Source: an uncultured Bacteroidales bacterium (GTDB lineage Bacteria > Bacteroidota > Bacteroidia > Bacteroidales > F082). Taken from it: DNA of 64,000 nt. Position numbers and translations under genes: made by a program. Location of the stretch: assembly GCA_900315175.1 (NCBI GenBank), contig OMYA01000002.1, positions 186,001-250,000 of the forward strand. Reading direction: 5' to 3'. The notes under the pieces are model-generated. The model was not told the origin of the DNA. It saw only the letters and a program-made list of their open reading frames with translations, and made no database searches. The stretch's first letter is position 1; each line of letters begins with the position of its first letter. Below, one piece after another: positions 27,306-36,613 of the stretch.

Positions 27306-27333
27306 AAACTGTAAACCGTAAACCGTAAACTAT
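27306..27333 (+). repeat. Four heptamers AAACNGT, running into the protease stop codon
   Basis: AAACTGT, AAACCGT, AAACCGT, AAACTAT. The CTA of the last unit is, on the minus strand, the TAG stop of the second C10 protease. Confidence 0.85.
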
Positions 27334-29882
27334 TTAACAACTGAGATCTTACGTGTCACCTCGTTGCCGTTGGCAATGATGCGAACCATATAGATACCAG
27401 CTTCGAAGTTGCTTGTGCTGATTGTTGTCTCTTCAGCGTCGACATTCTGTTCAAACACTTTCTGTCCAACTGAGTTGTAGACAATCACATTGCTAAGGCC
27501 TTCAGCTTTCACAGTAAGGATGTCCTTCACTGGGTTAGGATACATCTCGATACCCTGAGCCATGCTCTCGTCAACACCATCTGGACTGTAGTAAATCTTC
27601 ACGAAATATTCGTTGTTATACATTGATTTTGCTGGTGCTGAATAGCATTCGATAGCTTTATAGTAGGCGACCACTCTGTAATAATACCAGTTACCATACT
27701 CAAGAGATTTGGTCTCTTTGTATTCTGTCTTGTTTGGAGCAACGATCTTGATACGTTCGTATTCGCCGTCTTCATTAACTTTTCTGTAGATGAAGTAAGC
27801 TTCCAAACCTTCAGTATTATCTGGGGCTTCCCATGTGATACATGGTTTGCCGTTTGATTGGATGTAGTACCATTCATTCTTTGCAGCGTCGCAGCCTTCG
27901 CCAGCTGTGCCGCAGACCTCGTTTGAAGGTTCTGACTCGCCGCCGTTGCCGAGGACGCAGACCTGATAGCAGTGACCGCCGATTGATGGAGCTTCATCGA
28001 TGAATTCGTTAGAATGTGAGAGTTCGCAAAGCAAACCGTCACGATAGATGTTGAAGCCGAAGTTATCTTTTGCAGTGCCTTCCCAGGTGAGGATGATGTT
28101 GTTGCCGCTTGTTGTCGCGTGCAAATTTGCAGGAACTGATGTTGGAGCAGCATTGCCGCAGCCGTTGTTGCCCGAATAGAAGGTTCCTTCCGGAATATCA
28201 GATGAGTTTCCTTCATACTGGCAAACGATATTTCCTGTTGAATCCTTGATCTTGTATGTGAGTGACACATTGTCTGAGCCGGCTTTCCATCCGAAGTACA
28301 CTTTACCAAGTGTCATCTGGATGCTATAAGTTGTAGGGTTGCTGCTTGTCATGGTGAATCTGTCGATTTCATTGCCAGCGCCATCGTAAGCCACGATGTA
28401 ACCACTCTTCCATCCCTGCATATTTGATGATGTGGCGACGATCTTCCATTCGCATGTTGGACCGAATGACTCTGTAGCTGTACCGAAAACGCCGTTCACG
28501 CCGTCCTTAACTGCGTACACTCTATATTCAAATGTGCTGTAGCAAGGAACGTGTTCATCAACGAAGCTCAGGTTTGCACCTGGTGTTGGGTTATCAACGG
28601 TGTAGATGACTTTGTCTTCTCTTGTCACAACAATCTGGTCGATAGATGTGAGAGTCTGGTTGTTCATGGTCTTGGTTGGGTTTGTCCAAGTAATTACCGC
28701 CTCCTGTGCCAATTCGCTAGTCTTTGTTGCTGTAACATTGGTTGGAGCCTGGACTGTGTTCTGATAGACAGCTGTTGGAACATAGTTGAAGATGGCTGCT
28801 GCGCCCTGGTTGTAATCGATAGCGTCGACTGCATACCAGTCGTCGTCAGAGCCGCTCCATCCGAAGTTGAAGCTGATGAAGTCATCCTCATTATAGCCGT
28901 CAGCGACGAAAGCGTGGCCGCCTTCTGAGCTATGTCCTGAATAGTAAACAGGACGACCGAGGTCGAATTCAGCCTTAAGCAAGTTAATCCAGCTGGCGAG
29001 AGAGTGTGAACTTCTTTGTTTCTGGACGCAGTAGTCATAATCGAAGTAGTCTGCCATGGCACCTGGAACATCTTGTGAGTATGCGCCGCTGCCATCAGGA
29101 GCGAAGCTCATATCAACTGCAACGCCGCAGTGATACATGAGTGTTGCAACAGCCTCAATCTGTTCCTGTGATGCGCCACTCAATGATCTTGGCATAAGAT
29201 CCCATTGATATGTGGTGGCGCCGAAGTTTGCTGACTGCTGACCATAACCTGGGCAGTAGTATGAGTGGCTGCCTTCGCCCTGGATAGGATGATTCCAGTA
29301 TTTCATAACCTGGCTCATGGCTGTTGCGACGCAACCTGCATAGCAACGTCCACCAGGAGCACCCTGTGCTGATGATTGTGGAGCATAAAGGTTATAAGGG
29401 CTGTTCTGATTCCACTTGGTCTGAACGAGTGGTCCAACAGTCTTAGCTCTCTTGTTACTCAACTTGCCGCTGTTGCGCAATGATTCCCATTGACCTGCGA
29501 TTTCAGGAGTAGCGTTAATGTCTTTCTCGATAGCATAGCTGATACTGTTTTTGTAAGTCTCAAGCATGAACATAGCGCCGTTGTAAGGGTTGCTTGCATC
29601 AAATGGACCGTTCTCTGAATAAGCGAGAATAGGACGCACATTGTCAGATGCAGCTACCATAACGAAACCTTCGTTACCGATGTTAAAAACGTAGACACAA
29701 GGTTGACCGTTGTCTGACGTAACTGTGTAATACAGCTCAAGATCAGCTCTCATTGTCTTTTCAAAAGTCGCCTGGACAAACATCTGTCCTAACGATTTAG
29801 CTGTAGTAACATCAACAGGATTTGCAAATAATGCGCTCATCCCGAGGACTACAGCAATCACTAATGTTAATAATTTTTTCAT
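27330..29882 (-). CDS. C10 cysteine protease with T9SS sorting domain (copy 2)
   Basis: 850 aa, same plan as its neighbours: signal peptide (ends LFAN), propeptide to about residue 150, catalytic Cys184 in CYAGCVATAMSQVMKYW, His323 in EGGHAFVADGY, ISFNFGWSGS, fibronectin-like modules (about 380-770), and a sorting domain starting IEMYPNPVKDILTVKAE. Residues 570-850 are very close to copy 3, so the pair came from a recent duplication. Probably cleaves extracellular proteins; true substrate unknown. The stop codon lies in a heptamer repeat. Confidence 0.92.
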   Translation of the reverse strand: MKKLLTLVIAVVLGMSALFANPVDVTTAKSLGQMFVQATFEKTMRADLELYYTVTSDNGQPCVYVFNIGNEGFVMVAASDNVRPILAYSENGPFDASNPYNGAMFMLETYKNSISYAIEKDINATPEIAGQWESLRNSGKLSNKRAKTVGPLVQTKWNQNSPYNLYAPQSSAQGAPGGRCYAGCVATAMSQVMKYWNHPIQGEGSHSYYCPGYGQQSANFGATTYQWDLMPRSLSGASQEQIEAVATLMYHCGVAVDMSFAPDGSGAYSQDVPGAMADYFDYDYCVQKQRSSHSLASWINLLKAEFDLGRPVYYSGHSSEGGHAFVADGYNEDDFISFNFGWSGSDDDWYAVDAIDYNQGAAAIFNYVPTAVYQNTVQAPTNVTATKTSELAQEAVITWTNPTKTMNNQTLTSIDQIVVTREDKVIYTVDNPTPGANLSFVDEHVPCYSTFEYRVYAVKDGVNGVFGTATESFGPTCEWKIVATSSNMQGWKSGYIVAYDGAGNEIDRFTMTSSNPTTYSIQMTLGKVYFGWKAGSDNVSLTYKIKDSTGNIVCQYEGNSSDIPEGTFYSGNNGCGNAAPTSVPANLHATTSGNNIILTWEGTAKDNFGFNIYRDGLLCELSHSNEFIDEAPSIGGHCYQVCVLGNGGESEPSNEVCGTAGEGCDAAKNEWYYIQSNGKPCITWEAPDNTEGLEAYFIYRKVNEDGEYERIKIVAPNKTEYKETKSLEYGNWYYYRVVAYYKAIECYSAPAKSMYNNEYFVKIYYSPDGVDESMAQGIEMYPNPVKDILTVKAEGLSNVIVYNSVGQKVFEQNVDAEETTISTSNFEAGIYMVRIIANGNEVTRKISVVK

Positions 29883-29921
29883 CTTTGATTAAAATTAAAT
29901 TAATAAAATGTTTGTTAATTC

Positions 29922-32210
29922 TTATTCTATTACTGATATTTTCTGTGTTGTTGAGCCTGTGGCTGTCATGATTTTCACCATGTAGATGCCTGTTCCGAAC
30001 TCGCGCATGTCGATAACGCACTCATCACCATTGACGATTATTTCGACGACTTTCTGACCGACGAGGTTAAACACCATCACGGTATTCAGGTTCTCGGCTT
30101 CAATCTTCACGCTGTTTGTTGTAGGGTTAGGATAGACTCTTGCATTGATTGAGTTCTCTGCCACTGCAGCCACCAAGACTGTCACATAGTCAACATTATC
30201 TGGTGTCAGGGCTGGATTTGACTCGCATGCTGAGCTGTAGGCTGTCACCTTATAATAATAGGTGCCATTTTCAATAGCGTCGAAATATTCATGAACGTCG
30301 CCTTCGACATTGCCGACTTCGACATATTCAGTGCCGTTTTCGCTTCTGTAAATCTTGAATTTTGAAGGGGCATAATCGCAATTCCATGAGAGGAGTGAGC
30401 CACATGTGCCTTCTTGATATGTGAATTCACCAGCGAATCCTGTAGGTGCGGTGCAGTTCGGGCAGTCATTGTTGCCTGAGAAGATTGTTCCGTTGAGCTG
30501 TGATGAAGAGCCTGTAAATGTGTAGGCTGTCTGGTTGGCTGAGTTTTTCAAAGTGATTGTGATTGATGACACTGTTGATGCAGGAGCCACCCAGTTCAAT
30601 GAGAAGTCGCCTTCCGGGAACACCACTTTTTCGCTTAATGGTGATGATGATGTCATCGTGATTTCTTTAAATATAGTGCCATTCCCACCAACGACCTGCA
30701 CTTTGCCTTCGTTCCAGCCTTGGAAACTTGTGGTCTGGCACACGAATTTCCATGTGCAGCTTGGACCTGCTATAACACTTTGTGAGAACGTCTCACCTTC
30801 ATAGTCATTGTTGATACCAACGATTGAATAGGTATATGCGCCATATTCGGCAAGTTCGTCATTATATGTGACGATGTCGCCTGGCTGAGGATTGCTGTAG
30901 GTCTGAATTGTCTCGCCGTTGCGTTTCAGCACAATCTGTTGGATAGATGTGAGGTTGGCACCTGAAACAGATGTTGTTGGGACCTGCCAGCTCACTTCAA
31001 CATTCTTGGTGACTGCGTCTGCCACTTCTGCTGTCAAAGTCTCGATAGCCGGAAGCATGGCGTCATAGACATAATCAGGCATGATATCAAACACGGCTCT
31101 CTGATATAAATTGAAGGAGCCGTTGCCTGTATTCAAAGCGTCGATTTGATAATAGTTGTTGTATTGACCGCTCCAGCCCCAGTTGAAGTGGAACATGCGG
31201 TTGTTGTTGTAGCCGTCGCAGTTGAAGGCATGGCCACCGTCAGTGTCGGAGCCGGCATAGACGAATGGGATGCCGCGGTCCAATTGTGCCATAAGCATGT
31301 CTTCCCATTTCGCTTTTGAATATGAGTCACGGCTTTTCATATTAGCGCATTCGCCATATCTGAAGTATTCGCTCAATGCGGTAGGGACATCACCTGTCTG
31401 AGCACCGCTACCCTGAGGTGTGAAGTCCATATTGACAGAGACGCCGCAGTGATACATCAAAAGAGCCACAGCCTGAGCTGCTTCATTAGCCTGCGAGCCA
31501 AGCTGGTTAGGCATAATCGACCAGTTGTAGGTGGTCTCACCGAAGTTTGCCGACAAAGCAGCACCGCCACCAGGATAAGTGCTGGTGTTGTAAGAATGCT
31601 CGCCAACACCTGTCTCAGGCCAGTTCCAGAACTTCATCACCTGGCTCATAGCCGTAGCCACACAACCGGCATAGCAGTGATTGCCCAACCAATAGCTGGT
31701 GCAAGACGGAGCATAATAGTTATAAGGATAATCCTGATTCCAAGTTGTTGAAAGAAGCGGATTCACAGATTTTTCCATTCTTGTCTTCATAGTGACACCT
31801 TCCTTGCGGAGAAGCTCCCATTGCGCAGCCACCTCCTCGTCAGCAGTCCATTCATTATCAATGGCATACTGAAGCTGACGGCCATAAAAACCGAGGTAAT
31901 AACGCAAGCCGTCAGGGATGTTGTTAACATCGAAAACGCCCTCGCCATAACCCAAGATAGGATAAGCGCGGTCGTCAGCGGCGACAATCACGAAACCATT
32001 CTCATGGTTAAAAACGTAGAGATAAGGCACATCATCATCACTGCTTAAAGTATAAACAAGCTGTGCATCGGCAATATCTTTAGCCGACAAAACATTGTTT
32101 TTCAAATACTTAACTCCAAGTTCTTTTGCCGTATTGACATCAACTGGAGCAGCAAAAATCTGTCCTGCTAAAACCACAAGGGCAGCAACCAACGTAAATA
32201 GTTTCTTCAT
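29922..32210 (-). CDS. C10 cysteine protease with T9SS sorting domain (copy 1, shortest)
   Basis: First gene of the tandem set, 762 aa. Signal peptide ends IFAAP; propeptide to about residue 150; catalytic Cys183 in CYAGCVATAMSQVMKFW and His327 in DGGHAFNCDGY; MFHFNWGWSGQ. The middle is shorter than in the other two copies: one fibronectin-like module fewer. The sorting domain starts ARVYPNPTTNSVKIEAE. It ends 39 bases before the second copy starts and may be co-transcribed with it. Upstream gene at 32417 is divergent. Confidence 0.92.
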   Translation of the reverse strand: MKKLFTLVAALVVLAGQIFAAPVDVNTAKELGVKYLKNNVLSAKDIADAQLVYTLSSDDDVPYLYVFNHENGFVIVAADDRAYPILGYGEGVFDVNNIPDGLRYYLGFYGRQLQYAIDNEWTADEEVAAQWELLRKEGVTMKTRMEKSVNPLLSTTWNQDYPYNYYAPSCTSYWLGNHCYAGCVATAMSQVMKFWNWPETGVGEHSYNTSTYPGGGAALSANFGETTYNWSIMPNQLGSQANEAAQAVALLMYHCGVSVNMDFTPQGSGAQTGDVPTALSEYFRYGECANMKSRDSYSKAKWEDMLMAQLDRGIPFVYAGSDTDGGHAFNCDGYNNNRMFHFNWGWSGQYNNYYQIDALNTGNGSFNLYQRAVFDIMPDYVYDAMLPAIETLTAEVADAVTKNVEVSWQVPTTSVSGANLTSIQQIVLKRNGETIQTYSNPQPGDIVTYNDELAEYGAYTYSIVGINNDYEGETFSQSVIAGPSCTWKFVCQTTSFQGWNEGKVQVVGGNGTIFKEITMTSSSPLSEKVVFPEGDFSLNWVAPASTVSSITITLKNSANQTAYTFTGSSSQLNGTIFSGNNDCPNCTAPTGFAGEFTYQEGTCGSLLSWNCDYAPSKFKIYRSENGTEYVEVGNVEGDVHEYFDAIENGTYYYKVTAYSSACESNPALTPDNVDYVTVLVAAVAENSINARVYPNPTTNSVKIEAENLNTVMVFNLVGQKVVEIIVNGDECVIDMREFGTGIYMVKIMTATGSTTQKISVIE

Positions 32211-32382
32211 TTTTTAATATTTTTTATTATCTTTATTTTCGTTTAAAAATTGTCAAAAACCGTAAATCATTGTTAATGAATCATTTAAAATGGTCAATCA
32301 CAATTTCTCATTTAATACACCTTTATTATTTTTAAAGTCTGTAAAAATACAAAAATTTTTCATACGACGCTCATTTTTTTCG

Positions 32383-32390
32383 TATTTTTG
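32383..32390 (+). promoter_or_regulatory. -7 box for the unknown gene at 32417
   Basis: TATTTTTG, 26 bases before the start. Between them is a four-codon mini frame (ATG AAA AAT CCC TGA) that ends one base before the real start. Confidence 0.5.
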
Positions 32391-32416
32391 CACTTCAAAA
32401 ATGAAAAATCCCTGAA

Positions 32417-32887
32417 ATGGAGCATAAATACTATGATTTTTACATGCGTTTTCCTAGTGAGGATGACGCGCTGAAAGCGAAAGATTTTTACTACAAAAAA
32501 CATCGTCCGCGCATTGGCGGCGAGTTTAAAATCAACGACAACGGCGTGTGTTCGCTGTCGCTTCAGGACGAATGCGAGCTCATCACCGACCTCTACCCTT
32601 TCGGTCTGAGGCGTTACATCGTCGCCGACAACTTCCACGGAGTGCGCCGCGAACACGGAAAAGACATCTTCGATTTTTTCACCGACAGTGACCAATATTT
32701 CTGCTGGGATTTGAACGACCAAGTTTTCGAAAAGCTCAACAATTTCTTGAAAAACGAGATTCATAATGACGGTTTCAAACCAGAAGAAGGCAAGCACGCC
32801 CCATTCGTACAACGCGAACTCGACAACATGGGAATCGACGACCTCTACAACATGCTGAACGTCGACGCACCAGGACTTGACATTTAG
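32417..32887 (+). CDS. Hypothetical protein, 156 aa, no family recognised
   Basis: A small soluble, charged protein with no signal peptide or membrane segment. Many aromatic and acidic residues: MEHKYYDFYMRFPSEDDALK near the start, GGEFKINDNGVCSLS, FDFFTDSDQYFCWDLNDQVFEKL, and the tail NMLNVDAPGLDI. The composition suits a cytoplasmic regulatory or binding domain, but I cannot name one. Normal codon usage and a promoter box before it make it a real gene. It is convergent with dnaE2, with a heptamer array between. Confidence 0.7.
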   Translation: MEHKYYDFYMRFPSEDDALKAKDFYYKKHRPRIGGEFKINDNGVCSLSLQDECELITDLYPFGLRRYIVADNFHGVRREHGKDIFDFFTDSDQYFCWDLNDQVFEKLNNFLKNEIHNDGFKPEEGKHAPFVQRELDNMGIDDLYNMLNVDAPGLDI

Positions 32888-32898
32888 TTAGAAGTTTA

Positions 32899-32950
32899 AA
32901 CAGTAAACGGTAAACAGTAAACAATAAACAATAACCTATAACCTATAAAC
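32899..32950 (+). repeat. Seven heptamers running into the dnaE2 gene
   Basis: AACAGTA, AACGGTA, AACAGTA, AACAATA, AACAATA, ACCTATA, ACCTATA, plus AAC. The last units contain the dnaE2 stop codon and code for its final residues VYRL. Confidence 0.85.
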
Positions 32951-35884
32951 ATTCTCCTTAATCTCTATTTTCGCCATTTTCTGCACCTCGATGCTGGGGT
33001 GACCGAACTCCTCGACTATTTTACCAAGCATAAGATAGATGCCGTCATCTTGGAACGGATACATTTTCAGCACGTTAGGGAAAATTGTGGCATCGAAAAC
33101 GTCGCCATTGGCATCCAAAAAATTGGCAAAATGCATCAGTTCGCCCTTCGAGGTCTTCACATATTTCAAACTGACCAGCTTCCCAAGCATACGGTATTGT
33201 TTTCCAACGTTTTGCAACATGTTTTTTGCAAACACTTCTCCCCGGAAGCGCGTTTTCAACATGTCGAACCATGTCAGCGTGACCGGAAAGCCAAACAATT
33301 CCATTTCATCGTAAGCGTCTTCAAGTGGTTGGGTGTTCATTACAGGCAACTGATAATCATGGTTTTGCGTGCCGAAAGTATCATGTGAAAACCTGAACTG
33401 AGTCTCTTGGACAAGGCCTCGCATCCCATGGAATTTGTTACGGTAAGACGACATCTTTCCGTTGTAGGCATGGACTTCCCAAAGCAGTGTAGGCTTGCTT
33501 TTTCCAGTAAACATGAAAGCGCCGCTGCGAATCAGAATCGTCATCTGTTCCATTTTCGGATGCTGACGCTCCATAAAGTCGGCCAAATCGCGATATTTTC
33601 CATTTGTAATACGTTCATTGACAATGCTTTGTGCGAATTCAGACTCAAGTCCTTGAAGATGCACGAAGCCGATGTACGCCACCTTGCCATGAAGCGAGGT
33701 CAGATACTCGCTCATGTTGACGCATGGCAGATGGACAACGCCTCCTTGACGACGTAACTCATTGAAATACACCCATGTAGGATAAAATCCACCGAAATTA
33801 TTTATCACCGCCACCTGAAACTCGAGTGGGAAATACGCCTTCAGAAACAAGCTTTGGAAGCTCTCCACAGCATACGATGCCGAATGAGCCTTTGAGAACG
33901 AATAGCCGGCAAACGACTCGATCTGTCGCCACACCTCGCGAGTCACCTTGTCGCTGTAGCCTCTTGACTTACAGTTATCAAAAAATTTCTTTGTCAGTTC
34001 CGTCATTTCTTCTTTGCGACGGCTCTTATGGTTCATCATACGGCGCAGGACATCGGCATCACCAAGGTCGAGACCCGCGAAATGGTGGCACACCTTCAGA
34101 ACGTCTTCCTGATACACCATCACGCCATATGTCTCTTTCAGTTGTTCTTTCAGCACAGGATGCAGATAATCAATGTGTTGCGGGTCATGAAAACGTTGTA
34201 TATACTGCCTCATCATGCCTGATTTCGCCACCCCGGGACGTATGATGGAACTCGCTGCCACAAGCGTCTTATAGTCATCACAGCGCAACTTTCGAAGCAG
34301 TCCGCGCATGGCAGGGCTCTCGATGTAGAAGCATCCATTGGTCTCGGCGTTGCGTAACAGATTTTGCACTTTTTCGTCTTTCTTGAAATCCTCAACACGA
34401 TGAATGTCAATGTTCACGCCACGGTTTCTCCGTATCATCTCAGCCGCGTCCTTGATATGTCCGATGCCTCGTTGGCTAAGGATGTCAAGTTTCTCAACCC
34501 GCAGACGCTCAGCGACATACATATCCCACTGCGTGGTCAGGAAGCCCTTCGGAGGCATATCGAGGGCGGAGTAACAAGTTATCGGTTCCTCGGTTATCAA
34601 AACACCACCGGCATGAATGGAACGAATATTAGGGAAATCCAGTATTTGCTGGGCAATACCAATGATTGGCTGTGGAAGACTTTCGTTTTTTGAAAAACCA
34701 TGCACCTTCCCAATCTCCAGCAATACTGAGCGGTCGCGGAATGTGGTGGTGGCTCCCAACAATGCCACATGCCTGTCTTCATAACGATTGAAGATATAAC
34801 GGTGTATCTCGTCGCGGTCCTTCCATGAGTAGTCGATGTCGAAATCAGGCGGACTGCTGCGTTTCGGATTCAGGAAACGTTCAAAATAAAGGTCGAGGCT
34901 TATAGGGTCGACATCGGTGATCCTCAAGCAGTAAGCCACGATGCTGTTGGCGCCGCTGCCTCGTCCCACATGATAGATGCCCTTCGACATGGAATACCGT
35001 ATTATGTCGGCGGCAATCAGGAAATACGAGGCGAAGCCCATATTTTCGATGATGTCGAGTTCCTTCTCAATACGGCGATACGCCTCTTTGTTGCGGTCGC
35101 CATAACGATATCGCATGCCATCAAACGCCATCCTGCGCAAAAGCTCAATGTCATCGTAAACGCTTCCCGTAAACGTTTTTTTATTCTTAGGCGTATCAAA
35201 ATCAAAATCTATACCACATTGATTTACAATATCTTGTGTCGTCTTTATCATCTCAGGAAAGAGCGCATAGGCAGCCTTCAGTTTCTCGGGTGGAATCAGC
35301 ATCTCATCTGCGGAAGCGTAGTTCTCAAGCCTCGAAATCAAGATGTTTTTGTCGATGGCACGGAGGTTTTTATGTACCTCAAACGACTTCTCATCCAAAA
35401 ATGTGACAGGTTGTGCTATCACCAGCTTGTCCTGATGATTCCGCAGATCGGATGTCAGAAGCCGCGACACCTGAGACAATCGCACTCCGATAAATTCATT
35501 ATCAGCAAGTTGTGAAATTTTTCGTTTTCCGAAAGGGTAAATCACCACGACATTGTTCCATTGCGGCGCATTAATGTTATAAGGTGTTTTGCTGACATTA
35601 TGCAGCGTCAGCGTCTCGTTGATCTCACGGAAACCCTCGTTATTCCTGGCTATGGTGATGTAAAGCAGCTCGTCGCCGTTACGGAATTCGCAGCCCGCAA
35701 TAGGTTTTATGCCGTATTTTTTGCATTCGAAGACAAAATCGATAATGCCGGCAGTGTTGTTGATATCGGTCAGCGCCATCGCCGGGACATGCAAACGGCA
35801 GGCCTGCTCCACCAGATTCTCGATGGAGATGGTGCCGAAGCACAGACTGTAATATGATCTGACATTCAAATACACGAGATACAC
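32936..35884 (-). CDS. dnaE2: DNA polymerase III alpha-type, error-prone DnaE2-like
   Basis: 982-aa C-family DNA polymerase, shorter than the about 1,160-1,200 aa replicative DnaE. Palm catalytic acids lie in SPPDFDIDYSW, preceded by GRGSGANSIVAYCL; an OB fold ends the protein (about 900-970). The N-terminal PHP domain has lost its metal ligands: LNVRSYYSL replaces the usual HxHS and TDINN replaces TDHGN, so it has no PHP nuclease. With dinB upstream and an S24 regulator beyond, this is the mutagenic-polymerase cassette; the E2 label is from context. Start is GTG; an in-frame stop lies just before it. The last four codons lie in a heptamer repeat. Confidence 0.85.
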   Translation of the reverse strand: MYLVYLNVRSYYSLCFGTISIENLVEQACRLHVPAMALTDINNTAGIIDFVFECKKYGIKPIAGCEFRNGDELLYITIARNNEGFREINETLTLHNVSKTPYNINAPQWNNVVVIYPFGKRKISQLADNEFIGVRLSQVSRLLTSDLRNHQDKLVIAQPVTFLDEKSFEVHKNLRAIDKNILISRLENYASADEMLIPPEKLKAAYALFPEMIKTTQDIVNQCGIDFDFDTPKNKKTFTGSVYDDIELLRRMAFDGMRYRYGDRNKEAYRRIEKELDIIENMGFASYFLIAADIIRYSMSKGIYHVGRGSGANSIVAYCLRITDVDPISLDLYFERFLNPKRSSPPDFDIDYSWKDRDEIHRYIFNRYEDRHVALLGATTTFRDRSVLLEIGKVHGFSKNESLPQPIIGIAQQILDFPNIRSIHAGGVLITEEPITCYSALDMPPKGFLTTQWDMYVAERLRVEKLDILSQRGIGHIKDAAEMIRRNRGVNIDIHRVEDFKKDEKVQNLLRNAETNGCFYIESPAMRGLLRKLRCDDYKTLVAASSIIRPGVAKSGMMRQYIQRFHDPQHIDYLHPVLKEQLKETYGVMVYQEDVLKVCHHFAGLDLGDADVLRRMMNHKSRRKEEMTELTKKFFDNCKSRGYSDKVTREVWRQIESFAGYSFSKAHSASYAVESFQSLFLKAYFPLEFQVAVINNFGGFYPTWVYFNELRRQGGVVHLPCVNMSEYLTSLHGKVAYIGFVHLQGLESEFAQSIVNERITNGKYRDLADFMERQHPKMEQMTILIRSGAFMFTGKSKPTLLWEVHAYNGKMSSYRNKFHGMRGLVQETQFRFSHDTFGTQNHDYQLPVMNTQPLEDAYDEMELFGFPVTLTWFDMLKTRFRGEVFAKNMLQNVGKQYRMLGKLVSLKYVKTSKGELMHFANFLDANGDVFDATIFPNVLKMYPFQDDGIYLMLGKIVEEFGHPSIEVQKMAKIEIKENVYRL

Positions 35885-35916
35885 TCACTCTGACAAGATA
35901 TTCCTCATTTTTTAAA

Positions 35917-35944
35917 GACAGGATTTACAAGATTAACAGGATTT
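35917..35944 (+). repeat. 9-mer repeat element, left flank of the GxxExxY gene
   Basis: GACAGGATTTACAAGATTAACAGGATTT: three 9-nt steps. It is the inverse complement sense of the large array on the other side of the gene. Confidence 0.85.
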
Positions 35945-35955
35945 GTTTTCCCTCA

Positions 35956-36345
35956 TTATTCTTCCACAATTTCTCCTTTACTATAATTTCTAAACTTTCT
36001 TTTAACTTCAACTTTATCTCCAAAATTAATTAGAAGACCTGTATCATTTTTAGTGGCATTTAAATAATTAACCAATTGAACTTCATGCACTTTAGCTAAA
36101 TTTTCAACAGCTTTCAATTCAACAATAATTTCATCTTCAACAACTAAATCAGCATAATAACCTCCAACTTTATGGCCTTTATAAAACACTTCCAAGGGCA
36201 TCTCTTTATCAACAGACAAACCCATATCTAAAAGTTCAATAAACATTGCATTTTGATATACTTTTTCCATAAAACCCTTACCCAAAACATTATAAACTTT
36301 ATAAGCCGCCTTAATAATCTGTCCAGTTAAATCATCATAATCCAT
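35956..36345 (-). CDS. GxxExxY-family protein (PD-(D/E)XK-like fold)
   Basis: A 129-aa protein of the GxxExxY family. The signature is GKGFMEKVYQNAM near residues 22-34, followed by VEDEIIVELKAVENL at about 69-83, which resembles the E-x-K strand of PD-(D/E)XK nucleases; whether it cuts DNA is unproven. It sits between dinB and dnaE2 on the same strand, a place normally held by nothing or an imu-type partner. Both flanks carry the 9-mer repeat in opposite orientation. I read it as an insertion into the mutagenesis module. No terminal repeats, target duplications or transposase were seen. Confidence 0.85.
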   Translation of the reverse strand: MDYDDLTGQIIKAAYKVYNVLGKGFMEKVYQNAMFIELLDMGLSVDKEMPLEVFYKGHKVGGYYADLVVEDEIIVELKAVENLAKVHEVQLVNYLNATKNDTGLLINFGDKVEVKRKFRNYSKGEIVEE

Positions 36346-36383
36346 AACAACCTCCGTTTCTTTATTTTAGTTTTTAACTCTTA

Positions 36384-36613
36384 AAAATCTTGTAAATCCT
36401 GTTAATCCCGTTAATCCTGTCTAATTTTATCTTGTTAATCCTGTAAATCCTGTCTAATTTTATCTTGTTAATCCTGTAAATCTTGTAAATCCCGTCTAAT
36501 TTTATCTTGTTAATCCTGTAAATCTTGTAAATCCTGTCTAATTTTATCCTGTAAATCCTGTAAATCCTGTCTAATTTTATCCTGTAAATCTTGTTAATCC
36601 TGTCTAATATTAT
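36384..36613 (-). repeat. Composite repeat array, 9-nt sub-units with 33/42-nt period
   Basis: Six copies of the spacer TCTAATTTTAT (first at 36420; last is TCTAATATTAT at 36603) are separated by 33, 42, 42, 33 and 33 bases. Between spacers are two or three 9-nt units (TAAATCCTG, TTAATCCTG, TAAATCTTG) after a short CTTG or CCTG. On the minus strand it reads GACAGGATTAACAAG. Its last unit overlaps the 3' end of dinB. Confidence 0.95.

Noticed and set aside
24676..32210. Duplicated block as a transposon
   Set aside because: The protease copies have no inverted ends or transposase; tandem gene duplication explains them.
36384..36613. CRISPR array
   Set aside because: Spacers are constant (TCTAATTTTAT), repeats are 9-nt and 33/42-nt, and no cas gene is near.
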